A stretch of DNA of 64,000 nucleotides from Mesostigma viride (taxonomy: Eukaryota; Streptophyta; Mesostigmatophyceae; Mesostigmatales; Mesostigmataceae). The first letter of the stretch is position 1; each line of letters begins with the position of its first letter. The position numbers were made by a program, and so were the translations under genes. Below the pieces are notes generated by a model. It ran no database searches and had not been told where the DNA came from. It was given only the letters and a program-made list of their open reading frames with translations. This document shows, one piece after another, positions 22,843 through 35,100 of the stretch. The stretch spans positions 1,469,964 to 1,533,963 of the forward strand of contig RPFO01000392.1 in the NCBI GenBank assembly GCA_009746045.1, given 5' to 3'.

Positions 22843-23199
22843 TTAAATAATTAAATTAATTAATTAATGTGCATTCAATGTCCATGCCAGGCCCTTGAGC
22901 TCTGATCCATCATGGTGGTGCAGGCGCACTTTGTGCACCCAGAGCTTGTGTAGTTTACACCGGCCCTACCCTTGCAGGAAGTAGCCCAGAATGTATACAA
23001 AGCCATATGCCCCTTTTCACGGATATGTGCTACATATACTCCCAACGGAGTTACATTTTCCTAATTAATTAATTAATGTGTCAATTATCAATATAACATA
23101 TGTTCTTGCCATAATTATAGGCAATAAGTGGTAATATCACTGATTAGTTGTAGTATCACTGTTTTTTACTGACTAGGTTGTCCCCAGTTTACAAATTAA
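22843..23199 (+). repeat. Retroposon-like remnant ending in hairpin plus (TTAA)n
   Basis: The sequence reaches ATATGTGCTACATATACTCC, CAACGGAG and then TAATTAATTAATTAATG at about 23062-23080. This resembles the LINE-B 3' end at 45.6 kb (ATGTAGCACATATTCC and CTCCGTTGGGAG, in reverse). It is probably a decayed LINE-B-type tail. Confidence 0.45.
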
Positions 23200-23216
23200 C
23201 CAATTTTACCCCGACT

Positions 23217-23892
23217 CCCGGAGGGCGCCGCCCGAGATTAAATAAGAGGTACCTTGAAATTAAATAAGAGGCATACCTCTATCCAGATATATTTTTGGAG
23301 GCGAATTTCTATTGGCATTAAGTTGTAGTATAGTACGACAACGTGTCCGACCGTATAATTTATTCCGACTTCTACATTCAGTTCACCGCTTGGTCAAAAA
23401 AGGATCACTTATATCAAGAAAACAATAAAGATCACTTATATACCCTACTTCTCCGTAAAATCTCATCGACCGGGTTTCGAAACAACCCACGAACGCCGTA
23501 GATGCAGATCCAACGGAGCAAACAACGTCAAGACCGACGCGGCGCCAAATAGTCGCCACGGTTCCTTTTCTGCGAGCCATTTTACAGCGTACGTCGCGCC
23601 GCGTCGTGTACCCAAGCCCTTTTCTGAACGTGAGATCCAAAATCCGCTTGCCAGACCGGGAACTCCGTCCAATACCGTCGTGCATTGAATTGAATTTGGA
23701 ACATAAGTCCTTCTTTCCGTCACCCTTGACATGTTTTCGTACAATACTACAAATTAACGCCAATAGAAATTCGCCTCCGAACATATATCTCGATAGAGGT
23801 ATGCGTCTTATTTAATTTCAAGGTACCTCTTAATTAATCTCGGCCCCCGCCTTCCGCTAATTTGCTAATTTGCTAAATTTGCTAAAAAAGAG
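23217..23892. mobile_element. Long-TIR non-autonomous DNA element with 17-bp flanking direct repeat
   Basis: The left end (23217-23325: GAGATTAAATAAGAGGTACC, GGCATACCTCTATC, GGAGGCGAATTTCTATTGGC) is repeated in inverted order at about 23750-23857. Terminal inverted repeats are therefore about 105-110 bp. The element is flanked by a perfect direct repeat CCAATTTTACCCCGACT at 23200-23216 and 23893-23909. The right side also has a short TTTGCTAA tandem between the TIR and the duplication. The interior holds minor open frames but no transposase. Long TIRs suggest a Mutator-like MITE, although those usually give 8-11-bp duplications, so the superfamily is uncertain. Confidence 0.75.
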
Positions 23893-24247
23893 CCAATTTT
23901 ACCCCGACTAGTTACTGATTTACGCAGTCATGAAATTTGCAAGATTCACGGGCAAGGACTGCTTCCCCCCCACGTTCCTGCCCCCCTGCCAATCAGGCCG
24001 GTCTCGTTACAAATAACTTCCTGAAGCACCGCCATCAGTAAAAATGGGCTTATTGTGGGCTCCTCACTTTTTATCAGCGTCCTCCAGCAAAGGCTTTAGC
24101 TCCACCCCTGCATCACTCAGCTCCTGCGGATGAGTGAAAATTATGTAATAGACCATTGGGCATGCAACAATGACATGGATCGTGTTGCTGCACGGTCAGG
24201 ATACCTCACACTACCACCACAGAAGGTATGGCCACATATGTCACCTT

Positions 24248-24476
24248 CGAAACACACGCCCTGATCAAGCATGCTGTTTCCGGCCCCACCGTCTAGGTCA
24301 TCTAGTCGCTCTACACGTAAGCCAGCCATAATTTCAATGCACAAGGATACACATTTCCATCACCATTCATCTTCATCATCCTGAACGACTCGAACACGCG
24401 GACAAGATAACGGCAGGCTCGAGCTACCATGGTCCGGATTCTCCCGATTTCTGGCCTGCGCTGGTTGTCTCCTTGA
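24248..24476 (+). mobile_element. RepA retroposon copy (229 bp) with 13-bp target-site duplication
   Basis: A perfect direct repeat CATATGTCACCTT flanks it (24235-24247 and 24477-24489). The 3' end reads TCCCGATTTCTGGCCTGCGC then TGGTTGTCTCCTTGA. The body is nearly identical to 54.17-54.40 kb, and a diverged version lies inverted at 44.49-44.75 kb. The variable 5' truncation and fixed 3' end indicate target-primed reverse transcription. Confidence 0.85.
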
Positions 24477-24836
24477 CATATGTCACCTTGCACGCAAGAC
24501 AAGAAACCGGTTACCAGGCTTCAGACTATGCAGAAGTTCTCAACTCCTGTAACAGAGATACCATTAATGAAGACATTGCTGTAGATTCTGCCGCCTCCGA
24601 GTAATTCCAAGCTATATCATACCATAGTGACACCATGTGAGGGCAACTTGGTAAGCTCAGGGTTCCATGATGATCACGTTGGCGATAACAAGCAATTCCA
24701 GGAGTAAAAAAAACTAGAACGTTGCTTTAGGAATGTTGCCAGGAAAAAAAGGCAGCATGCCAGTGGGTGGACGGGGCAGGTCCTACTGCCACCATCCCTT
24801 ATCTACTCATGCTAAATCCTTCATCCCAAAGGGGTT

Positions 24837-25211
24837 ATCCCCATCCCCATCCCCATCCCCATCCCCATCCCCATCCCCATCCCCATCCCCATCCCCATCC
24901 CCATCCCCATCCCCATCCCCATCCCCATCCCCATCCCCATCCCCATCCCCATCCCCATCCCCATCCCCATCCCCATCCCCATCCCCATCCCCATCCCCAT
25001 GCCCATCCCCATCCCCATCCCCATCCCCATCCCCATCCCCATCCCCATCCCCATCCCCATCCCCATCCCCATCCCCATCCCCATCCCCATCCCATCCCCA
25101 TCCCCATCCCCATCCCCATCCCCATCCCCATCCCCATCCCCATCCCCATCCCCATCCCCATCCCCATCCCCATCCCCATCCCCATCCCCATCCCCATCCC
25201 CATCCCCATCC
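24837..25211. repeat. (CCCCAT)n hexanucleotide array, about 62 units
   Basis: Almost pure CCCCAT repeats, with one CCCATG variant near 25000 and one dropped C near 25091 that shifts phase. The unit is a multiple of three, which yields long PHPH/SPSP and GMGM/GWGW frames that are artefacts. It lies just 3' of the last exon recognised in the ankyrin-gene model. Confidence 0.97.
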
Positions 25212-25287
25212 TCATTACCATGGCAGGCAATAGACCTGTCAGAGAATGTCAGCACAGTCAGGCCCCACCAAGTCTAACTCAACATAC

Positions 25288-26022
25288 CTCAAGGCTGGGT
25301 GCCGGAGTGCGGAACCCATGCGCCAGCACCGCCCCGGTGGCACCAGGGCACACCTTATCATCGATAGACGCCGGCGTGGTCCACTCCCCGTTGACGAGCG
25401 TCTGAGCGATGGAGGACAGGTGGGAATCATGCCAACCGACCACCAAGATGGGGCAAGTGGGCACTCAACCCGGAGAACAGGGTCATGCTGCTAAACCACA
25501 AGGAAGGCGGCATCGGGTAAGGGTAAAAAAGGGAGGCACGGCTGACACCATGCTGGCACGCAGGGGGAACAGCTGCTGATGCTATTCAAGCTGCACAACA
25601 CCAACGAAGCTTCTCTAGATGTTCCTGATGCGCAAACCAAACAGCTGTAAAGGCCAACCTCAGACTACGCACTGGCCATACTAGAGGGTGCGAGTGGGGC
25701 AAGAATTGACAAGAACTTCAGGTCTGCGATCATGCGTGACTGTGGAACGCGCGCTCTAGCTTGTCATGGTGTCGGCAACAATTGACATAGCCGGAGTACC
25801 CCAGTCCCTAAAATTTTGGTGAGCTATGCTCATTTTATCTATGACCAACCTGCTGAGCTGAGAATGCAACGCCGTATAGCACACAAAATAAATGGTTTTC
25901 AGAAAATATTTTTTGTGCTGGCACCTGTACCCCAGCCACCCATGTAGCGGTCGGCTGGGCATGCAGTTGCTGTTAAAGGTGGGCTTCCATTCTAAAAAAA
26001 ACAAAAAAAACAAAAAAAAAAA

Positions 26023-26060
<38 letters not shown>

Positions 26061-29000
26061 GGAAGCAGGTTGTTTCTTTTGCCTGAGAACTTCACGTAAC
26101 CACAACACAAAATACAAAACGCAAGGCAACACATGAAAGCATGACCCACCATGACCACAACAGCGACGGCCCAAGACCACAATTTTTTTTCGTCACGAAG
26201 CTAAAGAAAGCAGCCAAGGAGGGATGCACCCCCGAGGAGGCCGCCATTGCGGTTCAGAAGCTCCTTGGGGCGGAGGTTTGGCTAGACCAAGTCAAGTTGT
26301 TGAGCAAGGGGCGTGCCGAGAATGTCACGGAGGCATTGGAGGAGAGGGGCTTTGTCAGTGATTGGGATGGTGAGGAAGCCCTGGTCGATGTGCTTGCAGC
26401 GCAGCTGGGGGAGGCGATTGCCGAGCCGGATCCTCCAGCAACAACAGGTGCGGTGGGAACAGGAGGCGTTCCCCCTCCGGCGGGTGGGAGCAGAGGGGCA
26501 GGGCATGGTGGGACTGGCGATGGGGAGGGGGATACCGCCCCAGGGGCAGCCGACAAGGATGTGGCGGAACTAGATCGAAACATAGGTCGGCTGGTGGGGG
26601 CCGAAACAGGCTATGCAACACCAGCCGGCGGCCTTCCATCCAGGCCGGGCAGCGGCCTCACTGGCAGAGATACTGGCGTCCTGCTAGCAGCCATGTAGAA
26701 GCTGCTGGACCAGGCAAAGCTCCACCAGCTGCGAGCCCTGCGCCGGCGGCGAGTGCTGGCAAGCTGGCGAGCACGTACAACTTTATCCTAATCCAGGTTG
26801 CCTTGCGAAGCCCTAGTACCGTATAGAGCTAGCATCCATACTTCTTGTTAGAAGGGGAACGAAAGCGAAAGGCATGGGAAAGGCATGGGAACGAGAACTT
26901 CTACTCAACAGGAGCATGGCCCCAGCACATGAAACCTCGCCCTGCATGTAGCTCACAGACTTGCCAAACAGAGAAGCCAAAAACCGGTACATTTCTTTCT
27001 GATGCACCAGGGGACGTGTCTGTGGCAAGCTGCCACTAAGCCGGGCGACTGCGCAGATAGCGTCATATTGTGCGCGGCCCCATTTCCCCCCACACACGTG
27101 CAGGGACCTGCAACGTCTCCTCGTGAGATATTGTGGAGACTTTCTTTTTTTTCATGTCAGAGAGGTGGCTATTCCCACAATGTGTGGATGCATTCCCCCT
27201 TGGGCGCTGACCCCCCACGAACCTTTTGCAGGATGATGACGTGCGGCTCGGTGCGCGCCACCAGAGACGGCCCCACCTGAAAACAGGGCAAGCGGTCCCC
27301 ACACACCACGTCGCCGTCACAAGCATAGGAGGAGAGGAGTGTGGTAAGGGGTGCGATGTCTTGTAAGGTACTGTGCTCCACAGGGTTGCCCTAAATCGTC
27401 TTCTTGTGCCTTGCCTGTTCATGCCCTACAGAGTGCTGCTTTTCTTTGCCCGGCCTTGCCTGGCCTGGTGTTGTGCTGCGTCATAAAGTTACAGCAGCTT
27501 TGTGCAGCGTTGTATGATTGAATTATGCCATGTGAGATGTAATGGAGTGGGGTGAGGCAACAGAGCAAATGCGTGGAAGAGGGCGAGAGGACACAGGGGA
27601 GAGCCGCAAAACTTCGCCACATGCCCACTGAAGCATGCCCACTGTCTTACTCTCCTCATTTCACCGTCATCTCACCCTCATCTCGCCATCATCTCACCAT
27701 CTTAGCGTCTCACCGTCTCTGGCCACTGCCTCAGCATCACCACATCTTCCCACCGTCTCAGCATACAACTTCCCCATCTTACAAACCACTCGGCCAAGTC
27801 GTGGGCTGTATACCGTCAAAAATGCTCTATGCCTCGTAGCCTTCAAGACCAGCTGTGTTCTCATACAATTTGCAGGAGGCATACATACACAGACCTATTT
27901 CAACAGTATTGACTCAAATTCCTGGATAAAGGACAATGCCCAACTACATCTGGTGCGCTGCGATATTAGTATATTCGTTATAATAAAGGAGACCACTTGA
28001 TGCACATTCATGGTCAGCAACCACATGCGTTGCGGATTACCTTGACTAGACACACAGGCCCCTTCTTGTCCGTGTTCTTGAGCTGTAACAGGAAGAAGCA
28101 CATGGCGTGACGATCCACATACATATGCACGCATTGAACGGGCCAATCAGCGGAGGAGGCAGCCAAAGCTGGTGTTGCCTTATTGGTGATTTCTCTGTGC
28201 ATAGCTGTCCAATCAGCTATTCGTGGACATTTCGATGCAGCAATGAGATGTGCTGACAAAGTCTCCCCATGCTACAAACCTGCCCTAGAACGAGCATATC
28301 CTGCCACGTGCTGAACGCGAAGCACATGCCACAGCAAGGGCTACAGACTGGCAGCAGCCTCATCGCGATAACTATGTTGACGATAATGAACGCAGGGGAG
28401 ACACAGAGAAAGACTTCAATGAGTGCTTGCCAATCACCGCATGGCTAAGAAAGCGTGCAAACAATGCAACCATCCGAAATGCGGGCCTGTTTCAAACATG
28501 GCACCAAATTTAAGCGGGCCAAAAGGCAACCAGTGCAATGATCCGATCATCCCGTAAACCATTACGGCATCACTTTTACGCATTTCGGCAGCATTTTTCT
28601 ACCCTATGCACACAAGAACCATGCTCACCCCCAGCATGAGTAGTGAGAGCGCCTTGTTCGCGTCCGCAGGGATGGTGCCCAGGGTCCCCATCCCCATGGG
28701 CACGGCTCCCGGGGTGTTGTCGACGGGCTCTGCCTGGGGGCCCACCAGGTAGGATCCCTGGGGCGCCCGTTTCGGAAAGTTCTCATCAGCCCATGCCTGG
28801 CTCCGGGGAAGGGGGGAGGAGGGGGGGGCAACGACGGATTTTGGATGTAGTGGGAGTGTGGAAATGAATCATGGATGGGTGTGTGCAAGCAGAAACAAGT
28901 AAAACATAGTTGCCTCACGCCAAGGTGTCAAGGACACCAAGCACAAAAACACAGGGACGCCACACACAGAGCCACGCATGCAGGGATAATGGTCACCAGC

Positions 29001-29261
29001 AACCGCACCCACCAAAGTCAATCCACCAACAGGGGGGCCTCATGGCAACAGCAGTAAGGAAGGGGTAACTGCATGCGTTCCGCTGGCAGGTACTGCCACA
29101 CACACTTCACCCCGTGCATTACTTTGCTGGCAAGGCACTCTGGGTGCATTGAAAGAAAGCCCTACAGGCATGCAGCAGAAGGCGACGTTCTGGCCACATC
29201 ATCTGCGGGTTGTCTAATTGATACCAGGCACTGGCGACCCTGGCATGTTTCAGCCGGCGAC

Positions 29262-29295
<34 letters not shown>

Positions 29296-31038
29296 CAACA
29301 ACACAGCCAAATGAACCAAACAACTCGTGCACTGCCACAGCAGTATCCAGCAGCAGCCATCTGCCCCAACGGCTACAAGGGGATGCTGTGTGGAAGGCAT
29401 GCTGTGCCCCTGTCGAAATTGCCCACACCTGGTCCACCTGTCAAGACCCTGTCAACATCGCCCACCTGGTCTACCAGCCAGTAGAGCGAGAAGGCGTCGA
29501 ACTCGGCGCGCTGGTAGAGCGGCGTCCAGACAAGCGGGACCATGAAGTAGACATCGTCCTTCACGCGCTTGATCTGCCAGGGGGCAAATGCACAACCAGC
29601 GCCATGAGCCAACCAGCCCAGTGCGCCAGCAGGTGAGTGCGCCAGCAGGCCAAAGAGCAAACAGGGCATTAACAGGGTAGTGCGCTAAGGAGCCAGCCAT
29701 GCCAGCAAACGGTACATTGCATCGGAGGACACGCACCCCTAGGTGTTGGATCAGACCCATCAGCAGACACCAACTTGTAAGCTGCCTCATGCAAGCCCGC
29801 CTGTGCCTTGCAAAGGGACACACACACGAAAAGATGGCCGGCACCGGCGGCCCAAAACATGCCTGCATCATGATTTGATAGCAGGTCCGATTACAAGAAA
29901 CAGCATCTTGGAGCAACTCCGGGATGCCCTAATGCGGGATGATGGTGCCGTGTTTGATGGTGCAGTGCCCTCTTTTCCTGTAGAGACTGCCAAGGAACAG
30001 AGGTATGCTCCTCTGACTTGGTTGCGTGATGCAAGTCGCCATATCCTAACACATGGAGCCAGGAAAGTTGCTCAGACCAGGGAAGCCACAGAGGTACCGT
30101 TTCGATACCAGGATCCATCCGCCAGGGGCACCCCTGCAAGAGAGTGCAATGGCTCGTGTGAGGAACGACGGGGGACTTTCCACTATACCGACATCGCTCA
30201 ACAAACGCATGCTCACGGTGTCATAGCCTCTGGAACCGCCCTCCCTAACAGGACAGGAAAGGGGAAGGCTGGAGTGCCGGGAATGCATTTCGTGCTGCCA
30301 CGTGGCTTTCCCTGCTATGGCATGTCCATAAAGCCGGTCGATGGGAAAGGCGCACCCCGCGGAAACATGTCCAGGGTGGCCAGCAGGCGGCACCAGCCTG
30401 TGGTGTTCTGACGGTCTCTCCTCACCTCCATCTCCATCCCCCTGACTCTCTCTCTCTCTCTCACCTCCATCTCCATCCCGTGTTCCGGGATCTGCAGCCG
30501 ATGCAGGAAGGTGACATATGCCAGCAGTCGAGCGTACTCCGGCTTGAGCAGCATGCGAGGCTCCTCAATCACCAGCTGCACGGGGTAGGGTGGCAGGTGT
30601 AGAAAGCGATGTATGGTCCAATGGGTGAAGGAATAAGTAAATGATGAGCAACGTGAATGGGGTGTATAGATGGATGGACAGATCAAGGGAGATAAAGGGA
30701 AAGGAAAAGGAAAAGGAAAAGTGATAGGAAAAGGGTCAATAACGAGGAGGTACTTCAAGGAGCATGTAAATGATATGTCGAGGAAAGTATAAAGGGTCGT
30801 ATAAGAAATGGGTACAGGGATGTGTGCAGGGATGAGCGCAATGACAAGAACATGTGTGGAGTAAGCGCAGGGAATGCCAAGAAAATCCACCGGATTCTAC
30901 TCAACCAACCAAGCCGGCCCGGCTTGCTCCATCGATGTGGAACCCAGGGAGGGTGGCTTTTGGCACATACCCGTTGCAGTTTGGCCCAGGATGCTTCCGA
31001 GAGCGCATGCTGCAGGTCATCGCGGCAGGCGTTCATGC
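25288..31038 (-). CDS. C-terminal exons of the ankyrin-repeat gene, family not recognised
   Basis: Eight exons on the minus strand with good GT-AG sites: 31038-30971, 30575-30465, 29573-29466, 28796-28629, 28300-28280, 28082-28041, 27276-27223 and 25401-25288. After the first, all are phase 0. They encode, in order, segments such as DDLQHALSEASWAKLQR, EEPRMLLKPEYARLLAYVTF, DDVYFMVPLVWTPLYQR, EFDAFSLYWLVDQ, YLVGPQAEPVDNTPG, KNTDKKGPVCLVK, VARTEPHVIILQ and LVNGEWTTPASIDDK. I do not recognise the family. The first exon starts in the phase (2 nt) that fits the donor ending the last ankyrin exon (32123), so one continuous gene is likely. The 21-nt exon at 28300-28280 is the weakest. The true 3' end was not found: a short frame ending IYSNVFINGISVTGVENFCI at about 24630-24545 is a candidate but its phase does not fit directly. 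Confidence 0.55.
25993..26060. repeat. Poly-A/poly-T tract
   Basis: A-rich run with two interspersed C bases, followed directly by about 33 T. It could fold into a perfect A/T hairpin. It lies in an intron of the minus-strand gene, just upstream of the plus-strand frame at 26141. Confidence 0.9.
26141..26698 (+). CDS. Possible 185-residue protein, unrecognised (retroelement-derived?)
   Basis: An open frame on the strand opposite the ankyrin gene, within its intron. The first half looks like a folded helical domain (CTPEEAAIAVQKLLGAEVWL, then LLSKGRAENVTEALEERGF) and the second half is Gly/Pro/Ala-rich. A stop at 26696 is followed by about 30 in-frame codons rich in Leu/Arg (KLLDQAKLHQLRALRRRR), so the frame may be broken by one nonsense change. 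It may be a retroelement ORF1-type protein or a nested gene. No domain is identified. Confidence 0.3.
   Translation: MTHHDHNSDGPRPQFFFVTKLKKAAKEGCTPEEAAIAVQKLLGAEVWLDQVKLLSKGRAENVTEALEERGFVSDWDGEEALVDVLAAQLGEAIAEPDPPATTGAVGTGGVPPPAGGSRGAGHGGTGDGEGDTAPGAADKDVAELDRNIGRLVGAETGYATPAGGLPSRPGSGLTGRDTGVLLAAM
29264..29295. repeat. (CA)n microsatellite
   Basis: About 15 CA units in an intron of the minus-strand gene. Confidence 0.95.
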
Positions 31039-32122
31039 CTGCATGTGCACGCCATGGGGCAGCAAAGGGTTTGAGCCCAAGGCATAGAAGGGGTCAGCAG
31101 GGCTGGAGGGCCATGCCACACACACCGCTACATGCAGCGGCTGGTGTGCTGGCTGAGTAGGAGGGGAACAGCCTGGCCTACCCGCCGACGCCCGAGATGC
31201 AGGCATGTAAACACAAGTAGCCGTACGGAGGAGCGCAGAGGCGAGATGGGAGGTGCTGCGGGCCCCCAAGCGACGCATCAGCGCAGAACCTGCGACAAGC
31301 TGAGTGCTGACAAACTGCCGAGACAAGCAGCTGCGATACGATCACTGCGTAATGGCTAGAGGCAAATGCATGGGTCACAGCGACCTGTGGGAAATCTATC
31401 AGCTCATGTGCTGGATCTGCTAACCGACCTTATGTTATGTGACCTTCCCCCCCCCAACATGTCTTTCCAACAACTCTAAAATTGAAGGCGGCTTGCTCAT
31501 AAAAACAAGGGCAGTCTTTTCCGGACTAGCCAGTGCTTTTTCACACACGCACGGGGGCTGCTTCCTAGAGATTGCGCAGTATGTGGTGGCCCCAACATCT
31601 TCAATGTGCCCAGAAACCTGTAGAAACCTGTATATTTGTGACGAATAAACCTGGCAAACGTCCCCCCCTAGTCATGCTGGCACGATGAGTCACGTAGTTG
31701 AAGTACGGACAGTGGTTGCCCACCAGTACGGACAGTGCTTGCCCACCAGCTGGCAACCAGGGCCCCTTTCATCCCAGGGCCACCCCCCTGAGAACTTGGT
31801 TTCCACCAAGCCACCCAAGAAGGTTGCCCGTTATCACAGACTGCCTCTCCTGGAAACTGGGCCCACACTACACCAAACACCGCATCGAAACACAAGCTGT
31901 CATCCACTCTTGATTCCCATCATTTTTAAAGCTAGGGCTGGCGATACCTTGCAACATACACCCTTCTCCCCTAATCATGGCCTTTCTGTCGACAAAACAC
32001 CCTATCTCTTTTACCCCCCTCCTCTCCCCCAACACCCATGGCCTTTACATCAACATCTTGCTGTCAACGAACCCCATTTTCCCAACCCTCCGATCCCCAA
32101 GGCCTTTCCGGCCCTTCCATAC

Positions 32123-35100
32123 CCATCGTCTTGCAGTCGGCAAGCGCCTCCCCCCACAGCGCCCGCACGGTGTCCATTGAGGGGAGCGCTACGGAGCACT
32201 TCTTGGGCGGGCCTGAGCCCTTAGCGGGTGGCTTGGCGGCCGCCCGGCGCAGGTGGCTGTAGTCCTCCTCGGGCGCAAAGGGGTCGGCGCCCGTCCCGCC
32301 CGTGTTGTAGTTGCTGGTCACGTCCATCTGGGGCAGGATGGAGAAGGGGTTCTTGCGCATGGCCGCGTACGCGCGCGTGGGCGACATGGCCATGGCCTCG
32401 TTGGCATCGGCCGCCACCAGCTCGCGCGAGATCAGGTCGTTCTTGGTCATCTCATACGCAATGAAGCCCTCCTGCAGAGGGTAGATGTCATGAGGGGCAG
32501 GCGGGCAGGCGGGTGGGTGGGCGGGCGGGCGGGCGGGCGGGCGGGCGGGCGGGCACTGTGTGGTGTGAGCGAGGTTGGCAGCATGCATTTTAGAAAGGCC
32601 TGTGATCCTGGGCAGGGAGTGCATCTCCAATCATTTTAAATATTGGAGCATCTTTCCTCGACTTTCCTGCTGACCATCACATACGAATGACACATACCGT
32701 AGGTGAGAGACACCGTGGGAAAACAGTGTGCCGGCATACGATGCAGCCACAGGGGCAGAAGCAGACAGAGACCCGCCAGCGGACGCAGCGGCGGCAACAA
32801 TTGGTGGACGTTCCTCTGCGAAGCAACTGGCCCCAGCTTTCAGATCGCCTCCTCTTTCCTCTCCTTTGCCTGCTCGTCAAGGCCCTACCTCGTTCTTGAT
32901 GTCCGTGCGCACGCCCGCCGCCACGAGCACCTCTACGATCCAGACCTGGCTGCCGGCACACGCCAGGTGGAGCGCCGTGTTCCCTTTCTGGGGGCAGCAT
33001 AAACGGAGCACGAGCGTAGCACAAGGGGAATGGGACGCGAGAGAAGGCGCGGGGGAACAAGGAGGCGGCAAAATGGGGGGAGACCAGAAAAGGTATGATT
33101 TAAGATCAGCATTGGTGAACATTAGCTTAGACAAGGTAGGTCTAAGCAAAGTTAAACGGGCAGGCACACGCATGACCTGTGCACATGTCACACTGGCACC
33201 ACATGATACTGGGATGTGGATGCCAGTACCACCGAAACCCAGCATAATCACGTTGGCCAAGGGGCATCGATGCAAATGAGCGGTAGGTCATACTCCGGCT
33301 TGTCCTGAATGAACAGTTTCATGGACAGCACGTCTTCATAATTATGCCATGGGGACATACCTCCAAGTCCGTGGGAAACCGTGGTCTATGTAGTGAGATG
33401 CTTCAGGCTTTCAAACCAGGGAAAAAATCAGATCAAGTAATCAAGCGTGCCCCCCCCCCCGCACCCTTTGGCTTTGCAAGGCAAACCCCATGTAAGGGGT
33501 TGGCTTCCAAAAAAGCAGCCTTTCCCCCGCGCTGCTATGTGCAGGCACAGTATATCTGGTGTGGAAAGCGTCCGCCCATAAACAAAGGTTTGCCACGTCC
33601 TTTCCATGCAAACTTAGCAGCTGCGTCGGTACCCCCTGGATCCTAGCATGGAGATATCTCAATTTGTCTAAGGTCATGCGCACTAAGCCAAGGCAGACAA
33701 AGGACAAAGGTGGCCGCGAGCGCCCCTGTGGGATGATGGTGGGGCGCAATGAGAACCTCTCCACCGTCCCATGCCAGCATGTGTTGGTCATTACCATGAT
33801 GGCCCAACAAGCGTGGCTACGCACCACATCCTGTACGTTGGCTGGCCACCACGTGCCAACGTGAACATCGTTCGGCACGCCAAACAAAGAAACACACACA
33901 CACACAGAGCTCCGTGCACTGGTTTCTCCAGTATAAACGAACGCACAGTGTTCTGGACAGGAGCTGCCAAACACACAATCACACGCACATTATTCTGCAC
34001 GTTGGGGTCTGCGCCACGGCCGAGGAGGAACCTGATCATGTCGCCGTGCCCGTTGGCTGCCGCCATGTGGATGGGCGTCCAGCCGTGCTGAAGGGCAAGC
34101 GAGAGGGGCCGTGCAACGGGCACAGGTGGGCCACACACACAAGAGGCCCAAGGAGACAGAATATAAACAAGGTGGGAAAGGGGGCAGCACACGCAAGGGG
34201 CTAAGGGGGAAGTTCACACAATGTGTGCCATGGGGCAGCCATGCAGGAGGATCCGTGTTGAAGACGAAGCTTTTGTGGCACTCCAGTGTTTATGTGGATC
34301 TGGCCCGATCAATACGCTGATGCGCACCCTGTGGATCAGCACCAGGAGCATGGCGAGAAGCCTTCCTTGGTAGCGATAGATTCCTATGTCGGCACGCCCC
34401 TTCACTAGTCCTATCTGACGCAACCACTGGCACAGTGTCTGGAGTGCAGAAAGAAACCCCCACCCCACGATGTGCAGTCAATGGATGATGCGTCCCAAAT
34501 ACAACGCGGAAGAGGCAAGGCCCGTACCTTGTTGACGGCGCCTGGGTTGCTGCCTGCGCTCACGAGCAGGGAGGCCACCTTGACATGTCCCTTGGCTGCT
34601 GCCCAGTGGAGAGGCAGGTCGTGCAGCTGGATGATGGGGGGGAGGGAGGGCCAACCGCAAAACAACGGGGCCAAGGCAGGGCGAATGCAAGTTAGAACAA
34701 GGCAGAGGAGAGGGGGCGGGGGGGGGGGAGAGGAGGGGATGCCCATGCTTTGTAAAACATAAGGAATTACAAGATGTGCAGATGAAAAGGCCAGGAATGC
34801 ATGCTGGAGTTTGAAGTGTTGATTGTGCAGGCCATCAGCTGGAAAACAGGCTGCAAACCGTGCACCGTATCAGTCTGCAAGGCAGCACCTACGCAAGCAC
34901 GACCAACGCCTTGTGTCCACTCACGTAGTTGTCGGCCACGGTCGGGTTACAGTGCAGGCCCAGCAGCAGCTTGACCGCGTCCACGCCATTGTGGGCCGAC
35001 GCCCAGTGGAGGGGGGTCGCACCATCCTGCCATGCACAGAGGATGGATGCGTGCACAGAGCAAACATGTGCTCAAACTACAAATTGTGAATGTTTTTGTC

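Noticed and set aside
24545-24640. Short frame ending IYSNVFINGISVTGVENFCI as the last exon of the ankyrin gene
   Set aside because: No acceptor gives the required phase directly after the exon ending at 25288. Kept only as a candidate needing transcripts.
24733-25405. Poly-His-Pro, Ser-Pro, Gly-Met and Gly-Trp frames
   Set aside because: They are translations of the (CCCCAT)n array.
29743-30411. 222-codon plus-strand frame
   Set aside because: It overlaps an intron of the minus-strand gene between well-bounded exons at 29573 and 30575, and its composition is not protein-like.
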